Source of the DNA: Paraburkholderia diazotrophica
GTDB taxonomy: Bacteria > Pseudomonadota > Gammaproteobacteria > Burkholderiales > Burkholderiaceae
Reading direction: 5' to 3'
Assembly (NCBI RefSeq): GCF_900108945.1
Contig: NZ_FNYE01000024.1
Span: forward strand, 61,229-125,228
Length of the DNA stretch: 64,000 nt
Numbering within the stretch: the stretch's first letter is position 1; each line of letters starts with the position of its first letter. Shown here piece by piece: positions 1 through 7,603 of the stretch. A program made the position numbers and the translations under genes. Below the pieces are notes generated by a model, which saw only the letters and a list, made by a program, of their open reading frames with translations, was not told the DNA's origin and made no database searches.

Positions 1-215
1 ATCACGCGAAAGTGCTCGCGCAGCTTCGGCACGGGCCAGCCGTAGAGCGGCAGCACTTCTTCGCCGGCCGCCGACAGAAACAGATCGACGCCCGGCAGCG
101 CGAGCGCCACGTCGATCGATTCTTCGAGCATATGGCCCGAGCCCGTGATGCACCACGCAAAGCGCGCGTCGGGGCGGAATTCGCCGGGGCGGCGGGCGGG
201 CGACGGTGCATTCAT
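1..215 (-). CDS. dmrB: Dihydromethanopterin reductase DmrB-like flavoprotein (N-terminal part, runs off left edge)
   Basis: The frame starting at the ATG at 215-213 is open to the window edge and gives the first 71 residues of a flavoprotein. Visible landmarks are FAWCITGSGHMLEE near residues 18-31 and LFLSAAGEEVLPLYGWP near 43-59. Both are typical of the archaeal-type flavoprotein family that includes DmrB, described in Burkholderia xenovorans. DmrB reduces dihydromethanopterin to H4MPT, the C1 carrier used by Fae, MtdB and Mch encoded nearby. It starts 31 bp after the sigma-54 regulator in the same direction, so co-transcription is likely. An upstream in-frame GTG at 233 is possible, but neither start has a good ribosome site. 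The C-terminal part is not visible. The assignment to DmrB rather than another flavin decarboxylase-like protein is inferred from motif and neighbourhood. Confidence 0.75.
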   Translation of the reverse strand, partial: MNAPSPARRPGEFRPDARFAWCITGSGHMLEESIDVALALPGVDLFLSAAGEEVLPLYGWPVPKLREHFRV

Positions 216-246
216 GCGTAATTTACATGCCACTCATACATGCCGC

Positions 247-2391
247 TCATGCGCCGGGCGCAACATCCGTCGGAGACGGCGAGCCGTCGTGCGAAAGCCG
301 GATATGCAACCTGTGCATCTTCCGGTACAACGTGTTGCGGCTGATGCCGAGCGTCTTCGCGACGTTGCTCACGTTCCAGCGATGCTCATCGAGCATCGCA
401 AGCACCGTTTCGCGCTCCTTGATCTGGATTGCGTTGAGCGCGGACAGATCGGTGTCGTCGTCGAACGGCGGCGCGGGCGCGCGTGCAGGTCCACCGAGCG
501 CGGGAGCCCCTGCGCGCGGATACGCGGCGTTGTTGCCGCCGCTGTTACCACTGTTGTTACCGCCGTTGCCGTTGATCTCGCCGACGATCTCCGCCGGCAG
601 ATGCGCGCATCGGATCTCCGGCCCGTCGCACAGCGCGATCGCCATTTGCAGCACGTGCCGCAATTGCCGGATGTTGCCGGGCCACGCGTAATTGAGCAGC
701 ACGTGGCGCGCTTCGGCGCTGAGTTCGGGCGGATCGTCGGATTCGCTTTCCAGCAGATGATGAACGAGCGGCAGCAAATCGGCGCGCTCGCACAGCGGCG
801 GCAGATTGATTTCGATGCCATTCAGGCGGTAATACAGGTCTTCGCGGAAGAGCCCGCGCTGCACGAGATCGAGCAGATTGCGGTGGCTCGCGCTGATCAG
901 CTGGAAGTCGACCTTGATCGTCGTTTCCGCGCCGAGCGGCGTCACCTCGTGCTCTTCCAGCACGCGCAGCAGACGCGCCTGCAAGGCCATCGGCATGTCG
1001 CCGATCTCGTCGAGGAACAGCGTGCCGTTGTTCGCCTGCACGATCTTGCCGCGCCGTCCTTCACGCTGCGCGCCCGTGAACGCGCCCGCGCGATAGCCGA
1101 ACAGCTCGCTTTCGATCAGTGTTTCCGGCAGCGACGCGCAGTTCACCGCGACGAAGCTGCCCGCCGCGTTCGGGCTGATGCTATGCAGCGCATTCGCGAA
1201 CACTTCCTTGCCCGTGCCCGTCTGCCCTCTGAGGATGATCGGGATTTTCCGCTGGATCACGCGCGCGGCCAGCTGGCTCTGCGCAGCCATGCGCGGATCG
1301 CCGAATTCCAGATGCGACAGCTTGTCGAGTCCCGCTGCGGCGGGTTTCGCGTCGCGTGCGTCGCGCGTGCTCTTCGTGCGCGCACTGCGGTTGATCGACA
1401 CGTCGCTCCATGGCCCGCGCGCGAGGCTCGTCGTTGTATGATTCGCGCCCGCGAACGTGGTGGCGTCGCGCGGTGTCTGCGCGATCAGGAAGAAGCGGTT
1501 GTTCGCATGCGCGCTGTACACGGTAATCGGATGGAACGAGCCGCGTATGCTGCGCGCGATCATGTCTTCGAGCGTCGCGCTGAACGCTTCTTCGATGCGC
1601 TTGCCGCACAGCTGATCGGGCGAGCGCAGATCGAGCTGGAACAGCGCGCTGCGATTGGCCGCGAGCACGACGCCTTCGTCGTCGACGGCGAGCTTGCCCG
1701 CGTGCAGCGTGCCGACGAACTCGGGACGGCTATGAAAGTGGACCGTGTTCGCGCGGCGGTAGCGCGAGTCGATCAGCCGGTTCTCGATCATCTGCCGCGA
1801 CATGCCGACGAGAACGAGCGAATGCTGTTGCAGCATCTTCGAGCGGCTCGTCACGTCGAGCACGCCGACTATCGAGCCGCGTTCGTCGAAGATGGGCGCA
1901 GCCGAGCAGGTGAGCGACGTGTAGCGCGGATAGAAATGTTCGTGCTGGTAGACGGCGAGGCATTCGCGCTCGGTGAGGCACGTGCCCATGCCGTTCGTGC
2001 CCGCCTCGCGCTCGCTCCAGACGGCGCCCGCGCGCAGTCCGTCGGCGGCGACCGTCTCGCCGAACGGCACCGACGAAACCTGATGGACGATCACGCCGTT
2101 CGCATCGACGAGGATCACGGCCAGTTCCGGGTCGGCGAGCTGCTGATAGAGCGTCGTCATTTCCAGCTTCGAGCAGGCGATCAGATCGCCCGCTGCTTCG
2201 CGGGCCATGCTCAGTTCGTGCTCGGTGAGCACGGGCGGCATCACGAAACGTCCGGGGTCCAGGCCGAATTCGACGAGGCAGCGCGTCCACGACTGCGCCA
2301 CAGACGGGCTCATCGAACACGTGGCAGGCTTGTTGTTGACGATGTTCAGTACATCCCGGACGTGCGAATCTATGTCAACGAGCGATGACAT
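247..2391 (-). CDS. Sigma-54-dependent transcriptional activator, AcoR type
   Basis: A protein of about 714 residues with an N-terminal GAF-like sensory region (roughly residues 20-200), a PAS-like linker, an AAA+ sigma-54 interaction domain and a C-terminal Fis-type helix-turn-helix. Walker A GQTGTGK is at about 389-395, the sigma-54 contact loop GAFTGA at about 436-441, Walker B is GTLFLDEIGD, and the HTH segment reads NVAKTLGISRNTLYRKMHRL. A Gly/Asn-rich linker joins the AAA+ domain to the HTH. The ATG at 2391 is preferred because GGAG lies just upstream. The same frame extends upstream to a GTG at 2556, but that extension is compositionally unlike a protein. AcoR-type proteins activate alcohol or acetoin oxidation genes in response to substrate. 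The position between dmrB and folB suggests control of the C1 island, which is inferred. Confidence 0.9.
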   Translation of the reverse strand: MSSLVDIDSHVRDVLNIVNNKPATCSMSPSVAQSWTRCLVEFGLDPGRFVMPPVLTEHELSMAREAAGDLIACSKLEMTTLYQQLADPELAVILVDANGVIVHQVSSVPFGETVAADGLRAGAVWSEREAGTNGMGTCLTERECLAVYQHEHFYPRYTSLTCSAAPIFDERGSIVGVLDVTSRSKMLQQHSLVLVGMSRQMIENRLIDSRYRRANTVHFHSRPEFVGTLHAGKLAVDDEGVVLAANRSALFQLDLRSPDQLCGKRIEEAFSATLEDMIARSIRGSFHPITVYSAHANNRFFLIAQTPRDATTFAGANHTTTSLARGPWSDVSINRSARTKSTRDARDAKPAAAGLDKLSHLEFGDPRMAAQSQLAARVIQRKIPIILRGQTGTGKEVFANALHSISPNAAGSFVAVNCASLPETLIESELFGYRAGAFTGAQREGRRGKIVQANNGTLFLDEIGDMPMALQARLLRVLEEHEVTPLGAETTIKVDFQLISASHRNLLDLVQRGLFREDLYYRLNGIEINLPPLCERADLLPLVHHLLESESDDPPELSAEARHVLLNYAWPGNIRQLRHVLQMAIALCDGPEIRCAHLPAEIVGEINGNGGNNSGNSGGNNAAYPRAGAPALGGPARAPAPPFDDDTDLSALNAIQIKERETVLAMLDEHRWNVSNVAKTLGISRNTLYRKMHRLHIRLSHDGSPSPTDVAPGA

Positions 2392-2748
2392 CAGGGGCGT
2401 CTCCGATGCGTCCGGCTCGATATCCGCTTCGACATGTCGAGGCGCGACGGCCGGCGCTGTATGTAAGTGTTTCCCCGTGTACTTCCGATGTGCCGCGCGT
2501 CTGTCGCGCGCTTGGATGAACCGCTTGATATGTCGCTTGAATGCGTTCAACAGCACTCAGCAATCACTCTACAACCCGTGTCGCGATACATCAATAAATA
2601 GTCGTACCAGTATGCGCCAGTGCGCGTGCTTTTTGCTTGGGATGACCGGCCGGGTTTTCCTGCATCGAAGGTCGATCGGACCCGGCAACGCGCCGCGGCG
2701 CTGCGCGCGGCTTCATCAACGACGATGCGCCCACGGTGGAGCACCTAC
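2392..2748. other. Divergent intergenic region between sigma-54 activator and folB
   Basis: These 357 bases separate the activator (minus strand) from folB (plus strand). A local AT-rich patch lies around 2575-2615. I looked for a -24/-12 element (TGGC-N8-TTGC type) on both strands and found none with correct spacing. Reading frames crossing the region have only GTG starts and no recognisable domain. It presumably carries promoters for both genes. Confidence 0.5.
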
Positions 2749-3234
2749 ATGGACCGTTTCAATCCAGCCAGCAGTCCCCTGCATTTCACTGTCGTGCTGC
2801 CGTCGAGCGCGCGCCCGATGCCCGCACCCGCCGATCGCACGGAGCCGGCCGCCGCGCTGCGCACCGCGCTCGACATCGTGTATATCGAGGGATTCGTCGC
2901 GCAGACGGTGATCGGCATCGACACGGACGAACTGCACGAGCCGCAGCCCATACAGCTGGATCTGTCGATCGGCGTGCCGTCGCTGCGCGCGTGCGAGACG
3001 GATCAGATCGGCGATACGATCAATTACGCTGCCGTGCGCGCGGAGCTGCACACGCTTCTTGCAACGCACAAAGTCCAGTTGCTCGAAGCGCTGGCCGAGC
3101 GGATCGCGCAATTGCTGATCGCCAGATTCGGCGCGCACTGGGTGCGTGTGAAGCTGTGCAAGCCCGCGAAGTTCGACGACGTCGCCGCCGTTGGCGTAAT
3201 CATCGAACGGCGGCGCGGCGACGGCCACGCATAG
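2749..3234 (+). CDS. folB: Dihydroneopterin aldolase family protein
   Basis: A 161-residue protein of the FolB/dihydroneopterin aldolase family, which cleaves dihydroneopterin to 6-hydroxymethyl-dihydropterin and glycolaldehyde. The core begins with IVYIEGFVAQTVIGI, followed by HEPQPIQLDLSIGV, the segment around DTINYAAV, and the C-terminal VRVKLCKPAKF stretch, in the order usual for the family. The ATG at 2749 is preceded by GGTGGAG at good spacing. A longer GTG-initiated frame from 2620 is less likely. It has a short N-terminal extension compared with the usual 120 residues. Placement beside dmrB and fae suggests it is the pterin-branch enzyme dedicated to H4MPT synthesis rather than the housekeeping folate copy. 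That specialisation is inferred. Confidence 0.85.
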   Translation: MDRFNPASSPLHFTVVLPSSARPMPAPADRTEPAAALRTALDIVYIEGFVAQTVIGIDTDELHEPQPIQLDLSIGVPSLRACETDQIGDTINYAAVRAELHTLLATHKVQLLEALAERIAQLLIARFGAHWVRVKLCKPAKFDDVAAVGVIIERRRGDGHA

Positions 3235-3371
3235 CATGCACGCACTGCGCCCGCCGCGGTGTCGTCGGCGGCGGCGGGTTGTCGCCTGCGCAACTGCACG
3301 ACTGCACGACTGCGCTTCGCCCGTCTCGATGGGCCGATGCGCATCACTGCGCGGGTCTCACCGCGCGTGCA

Positions 3372-3785
3372 TCACTTCGCCGCGGAAGGCGAGGCCTTCG
3401 CGAGTCCGCATGCCTGATAGGCCTCTTCCTGCAACGCGCGATACTTTTTGGTCTGCGCGCGCGCACGGTCGACGCGGAACTCGTTGCCGCCTTCGCCGCC
3501 GAGCGACGCGTACTTCGAGAACGTCATCTGCTCGACGTATTCGTCATAGGGGAGCGCGGCCGCGATCTTGTCGATCGCGCACGAGCACTTGTAGACGTTG
3601 GCGAAGTCGTGGCCGTTGTCGTCCATGCAGCCGAGCACATATTCGACGCGGCCTTGCGTCGGGTAGTCGTAGCCTTTGGCAGGCGCGCCGCTGCCGGCGG
3701 AACCGGCCGCCGACGCGAGTGGCGCGATGAGCGAAACACACGCGAGCGCCGCGACCGCGATGCCCGCGCGACAACATGAGGTCAT
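3372..3785 (-). CDS. Small exported Cys-containing protein of the C1 cluster, unknown function
   Basis: A 137-residue protein with a signal peptide (residues 1-27, hydrophobic core AGIAVAALACVSLIAPLASA) and a mature domain with four cysteines at about 53, 67, 69 and 126. The motif GCMDDNGHD is followed by YKCSCAIDKIA and later FSKYASLGGEGGNEFRVD. The C-x-C pair plus two further cysteines suggests disulfides or metal binding, but no haem motif CxxCH is present. The ATG at 3785 has an AGAGG upstream and starts directly at the signal peptide. An upstream ATG at 3818 would add 11 residues before it. The gene lies downstream of fae after a very strong hairpin. Function not recognised; a periplasmic role with the methanol oxidation system is a guess from location. 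Confidence 0.7.
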   Translation of the reverse strand: MTSCCRAGIAVAALACVSLIAPLASAAGSAGSGAPAKGYDYPTQGRVEYVLGCMDDNGHDFANVYKCSCAIDKIAAALPYDEYVEQMTFSKYASLGGEGGNEFRVDRARAQTKKYRALQEEAYQACGLAKASPSAAK

Positions 3786-3833
3786 GTCGAAGCCTCTGCT
3801 TGAGCGTTCTGCATACATCGATATTAGCGCGCG

Positions 3834-3877
3834 GCGCGAGGCGCCGCAGAACGTTTCCGCCCTGCGGCGCCTCGCGC
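3834..3877. promoter_or_regulatory. Perfect 16-bp inverted repeat downstream of fae
   Basis: Arms at 3834-3849 and 3862-3877 are exact reverse complements with a 12-nt loop. The hairpin lies between the fae stop and the start of the small exported protein. It lacks a U-run on either strand. It may protect the 3' end of the fae message or attenuate read-through. Confidence 0.5.
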
Positions 3878-3917
3878 GCGCAACACGCCTGTCCCTGCCG
3901 GTGTGCGCATCGGCGCC

Positions 3918-4427
3918 TTAGTTCGGCGCGAACGGGTGCGCGGCGCTCGACTTCTTCGATACGACTTCGGCGGCGTTCGGTTCGCCTGCTACCGCGCGCT
4001 GGAGCGCTTCGCGCGTGGCCTTGTAGTTGAACTCCTGGATCTTCTTGTCGTCTTCGGCTTCCCAGTGGATGAAGACGCCGACGCAGATGAACAGGTCATC
4101 GGCTTCTTCCTTCGGGATCGTGCCGTCCTCGACGCTATCGGCGACGGCCAGCGCGACGGCGTGCTGCGCCGGGCCGAACATCTGCACGGCCTGCTTGGCG
4201 CCCTTGATCGTCACCTTGTTGAACATCACCGTGTTCGGCTTTGCCATCAGGTTCGGCGCGACGACCGCGAGCAGCGAAGTGAAGCCGTCCTTGTTGTTGG
4301 TGAGCGCGTGGCAGAAAGCGGATTCGGCGGCAGAGCCTCTCGGCCCGATCAGCAAATCGATGTGGGCCACTTCGTTGCCTTCGCCGATAAGCGACTCGCC
4401 TACCATGACGCGGTTGATCTTGGCCAT
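3918..4427 (-). CDS. fae: Formaldehyde-activating enzyme
   Basis: Fae (169 aa) condenses formaldehyde with H4MPT to methylene-H4MPT in the cytoplasm, the entry step of the pathway. The protein matches the family along its length. It begins MAKINRVMVGESLIGEGNE, with His22 in the segment EVAHIDLLIGPRGS, a position proposed as catalytic. The middle segments NTVMFNKVTIKGAKQA and MFGPAQHAVALAVADSVEDG are also characteristic. A strong GGAGGA ribosome site precedes the ATG. A 155-bp gap containing a hairpin separates it from the upstream CitG-like gene, so fae may be expressed at a different level from the biosynthetic block. The C-terminal 15 residues are less conserved in character. Its presence together with MtdB, Mch and MptG makes an H4MPT role nearly certain. 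Confidence 0.97.
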   Translation of the reverse strand: MAKINRVMVGESLIGEGNEVAHIDLLIGPRGSAAESAFCHALTNNKDGFTSLLAVVAPNLMAKPNTVMFNKVTIKGAKQAVQMFGPAQHAVALAVADSVEDGTIPKEEADDLFICVGVFIHWEAEDDKKIQEFNYKATREALQRAVAGEPNAAEVVSKKSSAAHPFAPN

Positions 4428-4467
4428 GCTGTTCCTCCAGTGAATTGGGATCTGTCTACGTGGGACG

Positions 4468-4498
4468 AACTCGCGACGCGTGGAGCCCGCCGCGAGTT
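4468..4498. promoter_or_regulatory. Inverted repeat upstream of fae
   Basis: Eight-base arms AACTCGCG (4468-4475) and CGCGAGTT (4491-4498) flank a 15-nt loop in the gap between the CitG-like gene and fae. No U-run follows. It could be a 5' leader structure of the fae transcript or a processing site. Confidence 0.35.
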
Positions 4499-4582
4499 GT
4501 ATGAGGGGGACGCACCGCGTTCTCGTCTAACAGGAAACATGCCAATCGGTGTTTGCTTGCGTTTGGCGCCGTTCGTTTTGGG

Positions 4583-5473
4583 CTAGCTGCGCCCGCTTGC
4601 GAAGCGCAGCGGATCGAGCAACGCGGCGATAAACAGCGTGGCGACAGTCAGATCGGCGCTCGTGCCTGGATTGACGCGTTGCGCCTTAAGTTCGGCATCC
4701 CATGCATCGAGTTGCGCGACGCTCTGCGCGTCGTCCGTCGTGCGCCATCGAGCGTGACGCAGGCGTGCCTCATGCGTGACACTTTGCGCCACCGCCGCGC
4801 CATGCTTGCGCACTATGTGCGAGTCCGGCCACGCGCCGAGGATCGTGAGGAAGACATCGAGCGTGAGCGCGGCGGGCATCGCGCGATGCGACTTCGCGAT
4901 CGCGTCGAGGCCCGTGCCGAACACGTCGGCGAAGCCGTTCGCGTATTGACGCGCGATGCTGTCGCGCTCGGCGGCGAGCGCCATCGCCGCGCGCAGATCG
5001 ACGGTCGGCGGCGCGTGCACTGATTGTTCGGGCGCGTCGCCCAGGCCGCCGGGATTCGCAAGCGCGATCGCGCGATAGGCGGCGCGCGCATCGTCCACCG
5101 TGAGCGCCGCGAGCACGCGTTCGACGCAGCGGTGCCATCCGGATGCCTGCAAAGCGACATCCTTCGTGATGCTGGCGAGTTCCAGCGCGGCAGCAAGCGG
5201 CGCGATCAGCAGCACGATGCCGAGGTTCGTATTGCAGCCGGCAACCTGCTGCGTGCGCGTCACTGCATCGAGAATGCGCGCGCCAACGCTCGCGCCTCGC
5301 GCAAAAAGCGCGGGAGCGGCAGCCTCGGCGCTATCGATGAACTGCGCGGCTTCCATCCCATGCCCCGCGCTGGCGATGCTGACGTTGCCCGGCTTCGCCG
5401 TTTCGACGTCGAGACGGCACGCGCGCAGAAACGCGTCGGGCGCGCGCGCGAGCGGATCGTCAGCGGCCTGCAT
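4583..5473 (-). CDS. CitG/MdcB-like triphosphoribosyl-dephospho-CoA synthase family protein of the H4MPT cluster
   Basis: A 296-residue member of the CitG family. Family landmarks are LDVETAKPGNVS, the acidic-Ser segment FIDSAEAAAPALF, and GCNTNLGIVLLIAPLAAA. Classical CitG makes the prosthetic group of citrate lyase, but no citrate or malonate lyase genes are present here. Homologues of this gene accompany H4MPT clusters of methylotrophic bacteria, where they are thought to act in cofactor synthesis, perhaps transferring a phosphoribosyl group. The ATG at 5473 overlaps the end of the upstream ATP-grasp gene by 14 bp, suggesting translational coupling. A longer frame from 5554 lies wholly inside that gene and is rejected. 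Substrate unknown. Confidence 0.8.
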   Translation of the reverse strand: MQAADDPLARAPDAFLRACRLDVETAKPGNVSIASAGHGMEAAQFIDSAEAAAPALFARGASVGARILDAVTRTQQVAGCNTNLGIVLLIAPLAAALELASITKDVALQASGWHRCVERVLAALTVDDARAAYRAIALANPGGLGDAPEQSVHAPPTVDLRAAMALAAERDSIARQYANGFADVFGTGLDAIAKSHRAMPAALTLDVFLTILGAWPDSHIVRKHGAAVAQSVTHEARLRHARWRTTDDAQSVAQLDAWDAELKAQRVNPGTSADLTVATLFIAALLDPLRFASGRS

Positions 5474-6512
5474 GGAGCGGCAATGCAGCAAGCGCCCCCG
5501 CGCGGCTGCCCGCGAGCTTGCGGTCCAGCAGATCGTCGACGAGCGCCGCCGCAATATCGATCGGTGTCACCGATTGCAGCCCGCGCCATGCGGCGACGCC
5601 GTTCACTTCGAGCACGAGCGGCACGCCGGTTTCATCGGGCATCGAAGGATCGGGGATCAGATCGACGCCCGCGTAGTCGAGGCCGAGCGCCGCCGTCGCG
5701 CGCTCGGCGAGGGCCGCGAGCGTCGGATCGAGTGCGCTGGGTTCGCATTGCGCGCCGCGTGCGACGTTGTGTATCCAGCCGCGGCCGCCGACGCGCCGCA
5801 TCGCCGCAACCGCGCGGCCGCCGATCACCAGCACGCGCCAGTCGAAGCCCGCGCGGCTTGCGCTACGGGCGCGCCTTGTGCCAGTGCTGCGGCTTGCGCC
5901 TGCTGTGCCGACAAACCTCTGCAGATACGCGACCTGCTGATAGCCGCGCAGCGGCGGCAGCGGCTTCAACGTGCCGTCGCGCGCCGCGCTCGCGCCGAGC
6001 CGCTGCAGCCCTTTGCCCTGCGAGCCGAACAGCGGCTTGAGCACGACCTGGCGGCGCGCGGCCGTCTCGCGCATCAGCACGCGCTGCGCGAAGGCCGCCG
6101 ATTCCGTTACCCACGCGGCGGGCGTCGGCACGCCCGCGCGATGCAGCAGAAAACTCGTCATCGATTTGTCGACGCTGCGCTCGATCGCGCGCGCGTCGTT
6201 GTAGACGGGGATGCCGCATTCGCGCAGCGCATGCAGGATGCCGAGACGCAGCGTCACCTGTTCGAACGTGCCGCCCGCAATGCCGCGCACGAAGACAGCA
6301 TCCGGCAGCTCGCGCGCGAAGCCGGGAATTGCAAGGCCATACGGCGACCATGTCGTGTCGATGCGGCACGTGGCGAGATCGACGCAGCGCGCCTCCACGC
6401 CGCGCGCGCGAAACGCCTTCTTGAGGCGTCCCGTGTGCCAGCCGGTTTCGTCCGTCATGATCGCGACGCGCAGGCCACCCGCCCGCAGTTCGGCCGATCG
6501 CAGATCGCTCAT
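5460..6512 (-). CDS. RimK-like ATP-grasp ligase of the H4MPT cluster
   Basis: A 350-residue ATP-grasp protein. Landmarks are an N-terminal preATP-grasp fold starting LRVAIMTDETGWH, the ATP-binding strand VVLKPLFGSQGKGL, and the metal-binding C-terminal strand VPLVLEVNGVAAWRG with the Glu-x-Asn pair. RimK-type enzymes ligate amino acids, often glutamate, to carboxylates. In archaea a related enzyme adds glutamate to the methanopterin side chain; whether the bacterial cofactor is modified this way is not established. The ATG overlaps the mch stop as ATGA. An Arg/Ser/Thr-rich insertion (about residues 205-220) lies between the ATP-grasp strands. Assignment to H4MPT biosynthesis rests on its position inside the block. 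Confidence 0.85.
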   Translation of the reverse strand: MSDLRSAELRAGGLRVAIMTDETGWHTGRLKKAFRARGVEARCVDLATCRIDTTWSPYGLAIPGFARELPDAVFVRGIAGGTFEQVTLRLGILHALRECGIPVYNDARAIERSVDKSMTSFLLHRAGVPTPAAWVTESAAFAQRVLMRETAARRQVVLKPLFGSQGKGLQRLGASAARDGTLKPLPPLRGYQQVAYLQRFVGTAGASRSTGTRRARSASRAGFDWRVLVIGGRAVAAMRRVGGRGWIHNVARGAQCEPSALDPTLAALAERATAALGLDYAGVDLIPDPSMPDETGVPLVLEVNGVAAWRGLQSVTPIDIAAALVDDLLDRKLAGSRAGALAALPLHAGR

Positions 6513-7603
6513 GGCGCCCCCGGCGTGGTGACGCCCGGCGTGCCGGGCCCGGCAGCGTTTTCATCGGAAGGATCGTCGGCGCAAGCGAACGCGTCGCCTT
6601 GCCAGAGCGCTTGCAGCAACGCTGCGTCGAGCCGGCCGCCGCGATACGTGGTGCCGCTTTCGAGACTGCTCGTCCACACTTCGGCGGGTGCGAACAGCGA
6701 CGGATCGATCTGATAGAAGTCGTGGTTGAACGACGCGAAGATGTCGGCGAAGGGCCGCCCATAGTCGCGCGAATTCGACGACGGCAACTCGGCCGCGAGC
6801 CGCCGCGCGACGGCATCGCGGGTCACCGTCAGATGCACGCGTCCGCCGTACAGGATCGCGTCGTTCGTGCGGCCCATCGCGGCGAGGCCGTCGGGCGCGG
6901 GCGGCGGCAGCGGCGCCGTGCCGCTCGCTTCGACGATCTCGCCGAGCGGCACGCCGAGCACGTGCGTCTTATGCAGCGCGACTTCGACGACGCGCGCGAC
7001 GACCTGCACCGTCCCGGCGACAGAGTGTGTCGGCGTGACGATTACGGTCAGATGGTCGGGCGCGAGACCGCAATCGTTGACGATTTTCTCCAGCACCGCT
7101 TGCGGCGGCGGCTGGCCGACTTCCATCACGAGCACACCCGCATCGTGGCGATCGCGATAGCCGAGCTCGTCGAAGAGCGTCTCCTTGCCCGCCAGCGCGC
7201 GCGCCGGACCGGAGCCGAGCGAGAAGAACTTCTTGCCGTTGTTCTGCTCCCTGGTCGCGGACAGGCTCCAGCCCGCGTACTGGCTGCCGAGGCAGGCGAG
7301 CATGGGCGACGACGTGTGCACTTCGATCGTCGCGGGCCAGAGCGGCTCGAGTTCGGTGCTCACGCGCGTCTCGATGCGGCCGAGGCCGCCCATGCAGATG
7401 CGCGCGATCAGCACGCCCGCTTCGACGCAGCCAGGCGACGTTACACCCGCATCGACGATGGTCGGCCCGAACGCATGACGCGACGACGCAATGCGAAGCC
7501 GCGCGGCGTCAGCCAGAAGCTGCGCAACGAGCGGCGCGGCGAACGCGTTGACGCTGGGCGCATCGCTGGCAACAGGAGGCGTGTTGCCGTGGGGTTCAGC
7601 CAT
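6509..7603 (-). CDS. mch: Methenyltetrahydromethanopterin cyclohydrolase
   Basis: Mch (about 364 aa) hydrolyses methenyl-H4MPT to formyl-H4MPT, the third cytoplasmic step of formaldehyde oxidation. The protein matches the bacterial Mch family throughout. Clear segments include PLVAQLLADAARLRI, CLGSQYAGWSLSA, VVARVVEVALHKTH, AAMGRTNDAILYGG and FASFNHDFYQIDPSLF. The ATG at 7603 gives the N-terminus closest to known homologues. An in-frame ATG at 7621 would add six residues. Both overlap the end of the preceding ATP-grasp gene, and neither has a good ribosome site, consistent with translational coupling. The C-terminus carries a Pro/Gly-rich tail (PGTPGVTTPG) longer than usual. Confidence 0.95.
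   Translation of the reverse strand: MAEPHGNTPPVASDAPSVNAFAAPLVAQLLADAARLRIASSRHAFGPTIVDAGVTSPGCVEAGVLIARICMGGLGRIETRVSTELEPLWPATIEVHTSSPMLACLGSQYAGWSLSATREQNNGKKFFSLGSGPARALAGKETLFDELGYRDRHDAGVLVMEVGQPPPQAVLEKIVNDCGLAPDHLTVIVTPTHSVAGTVQVVARVVEVALHKTHVLGVPLGEIVEASGTAPLPPPAPDGLAAMGRTNDAILYGGRVHLTVTRDAVARRLAAELPSSNSRDYGRPFADIFASFNHDFYQIDPSLFAPAEVWTSSLESGTTYRGGRLDAALLQALWQGDAFACADDPSDENAAGPGTPGVTTPGAP

Noticed and set aside
145..2388. A 747-codon plus-strand frame opposite the sigma-54 activator
   Set aside because: It mirrors the activator's codon pattern in high-GC DNA; its Arg/Ala/His-rich product has no domain, while the minus strand has clear AAA+ and HTH motifs.
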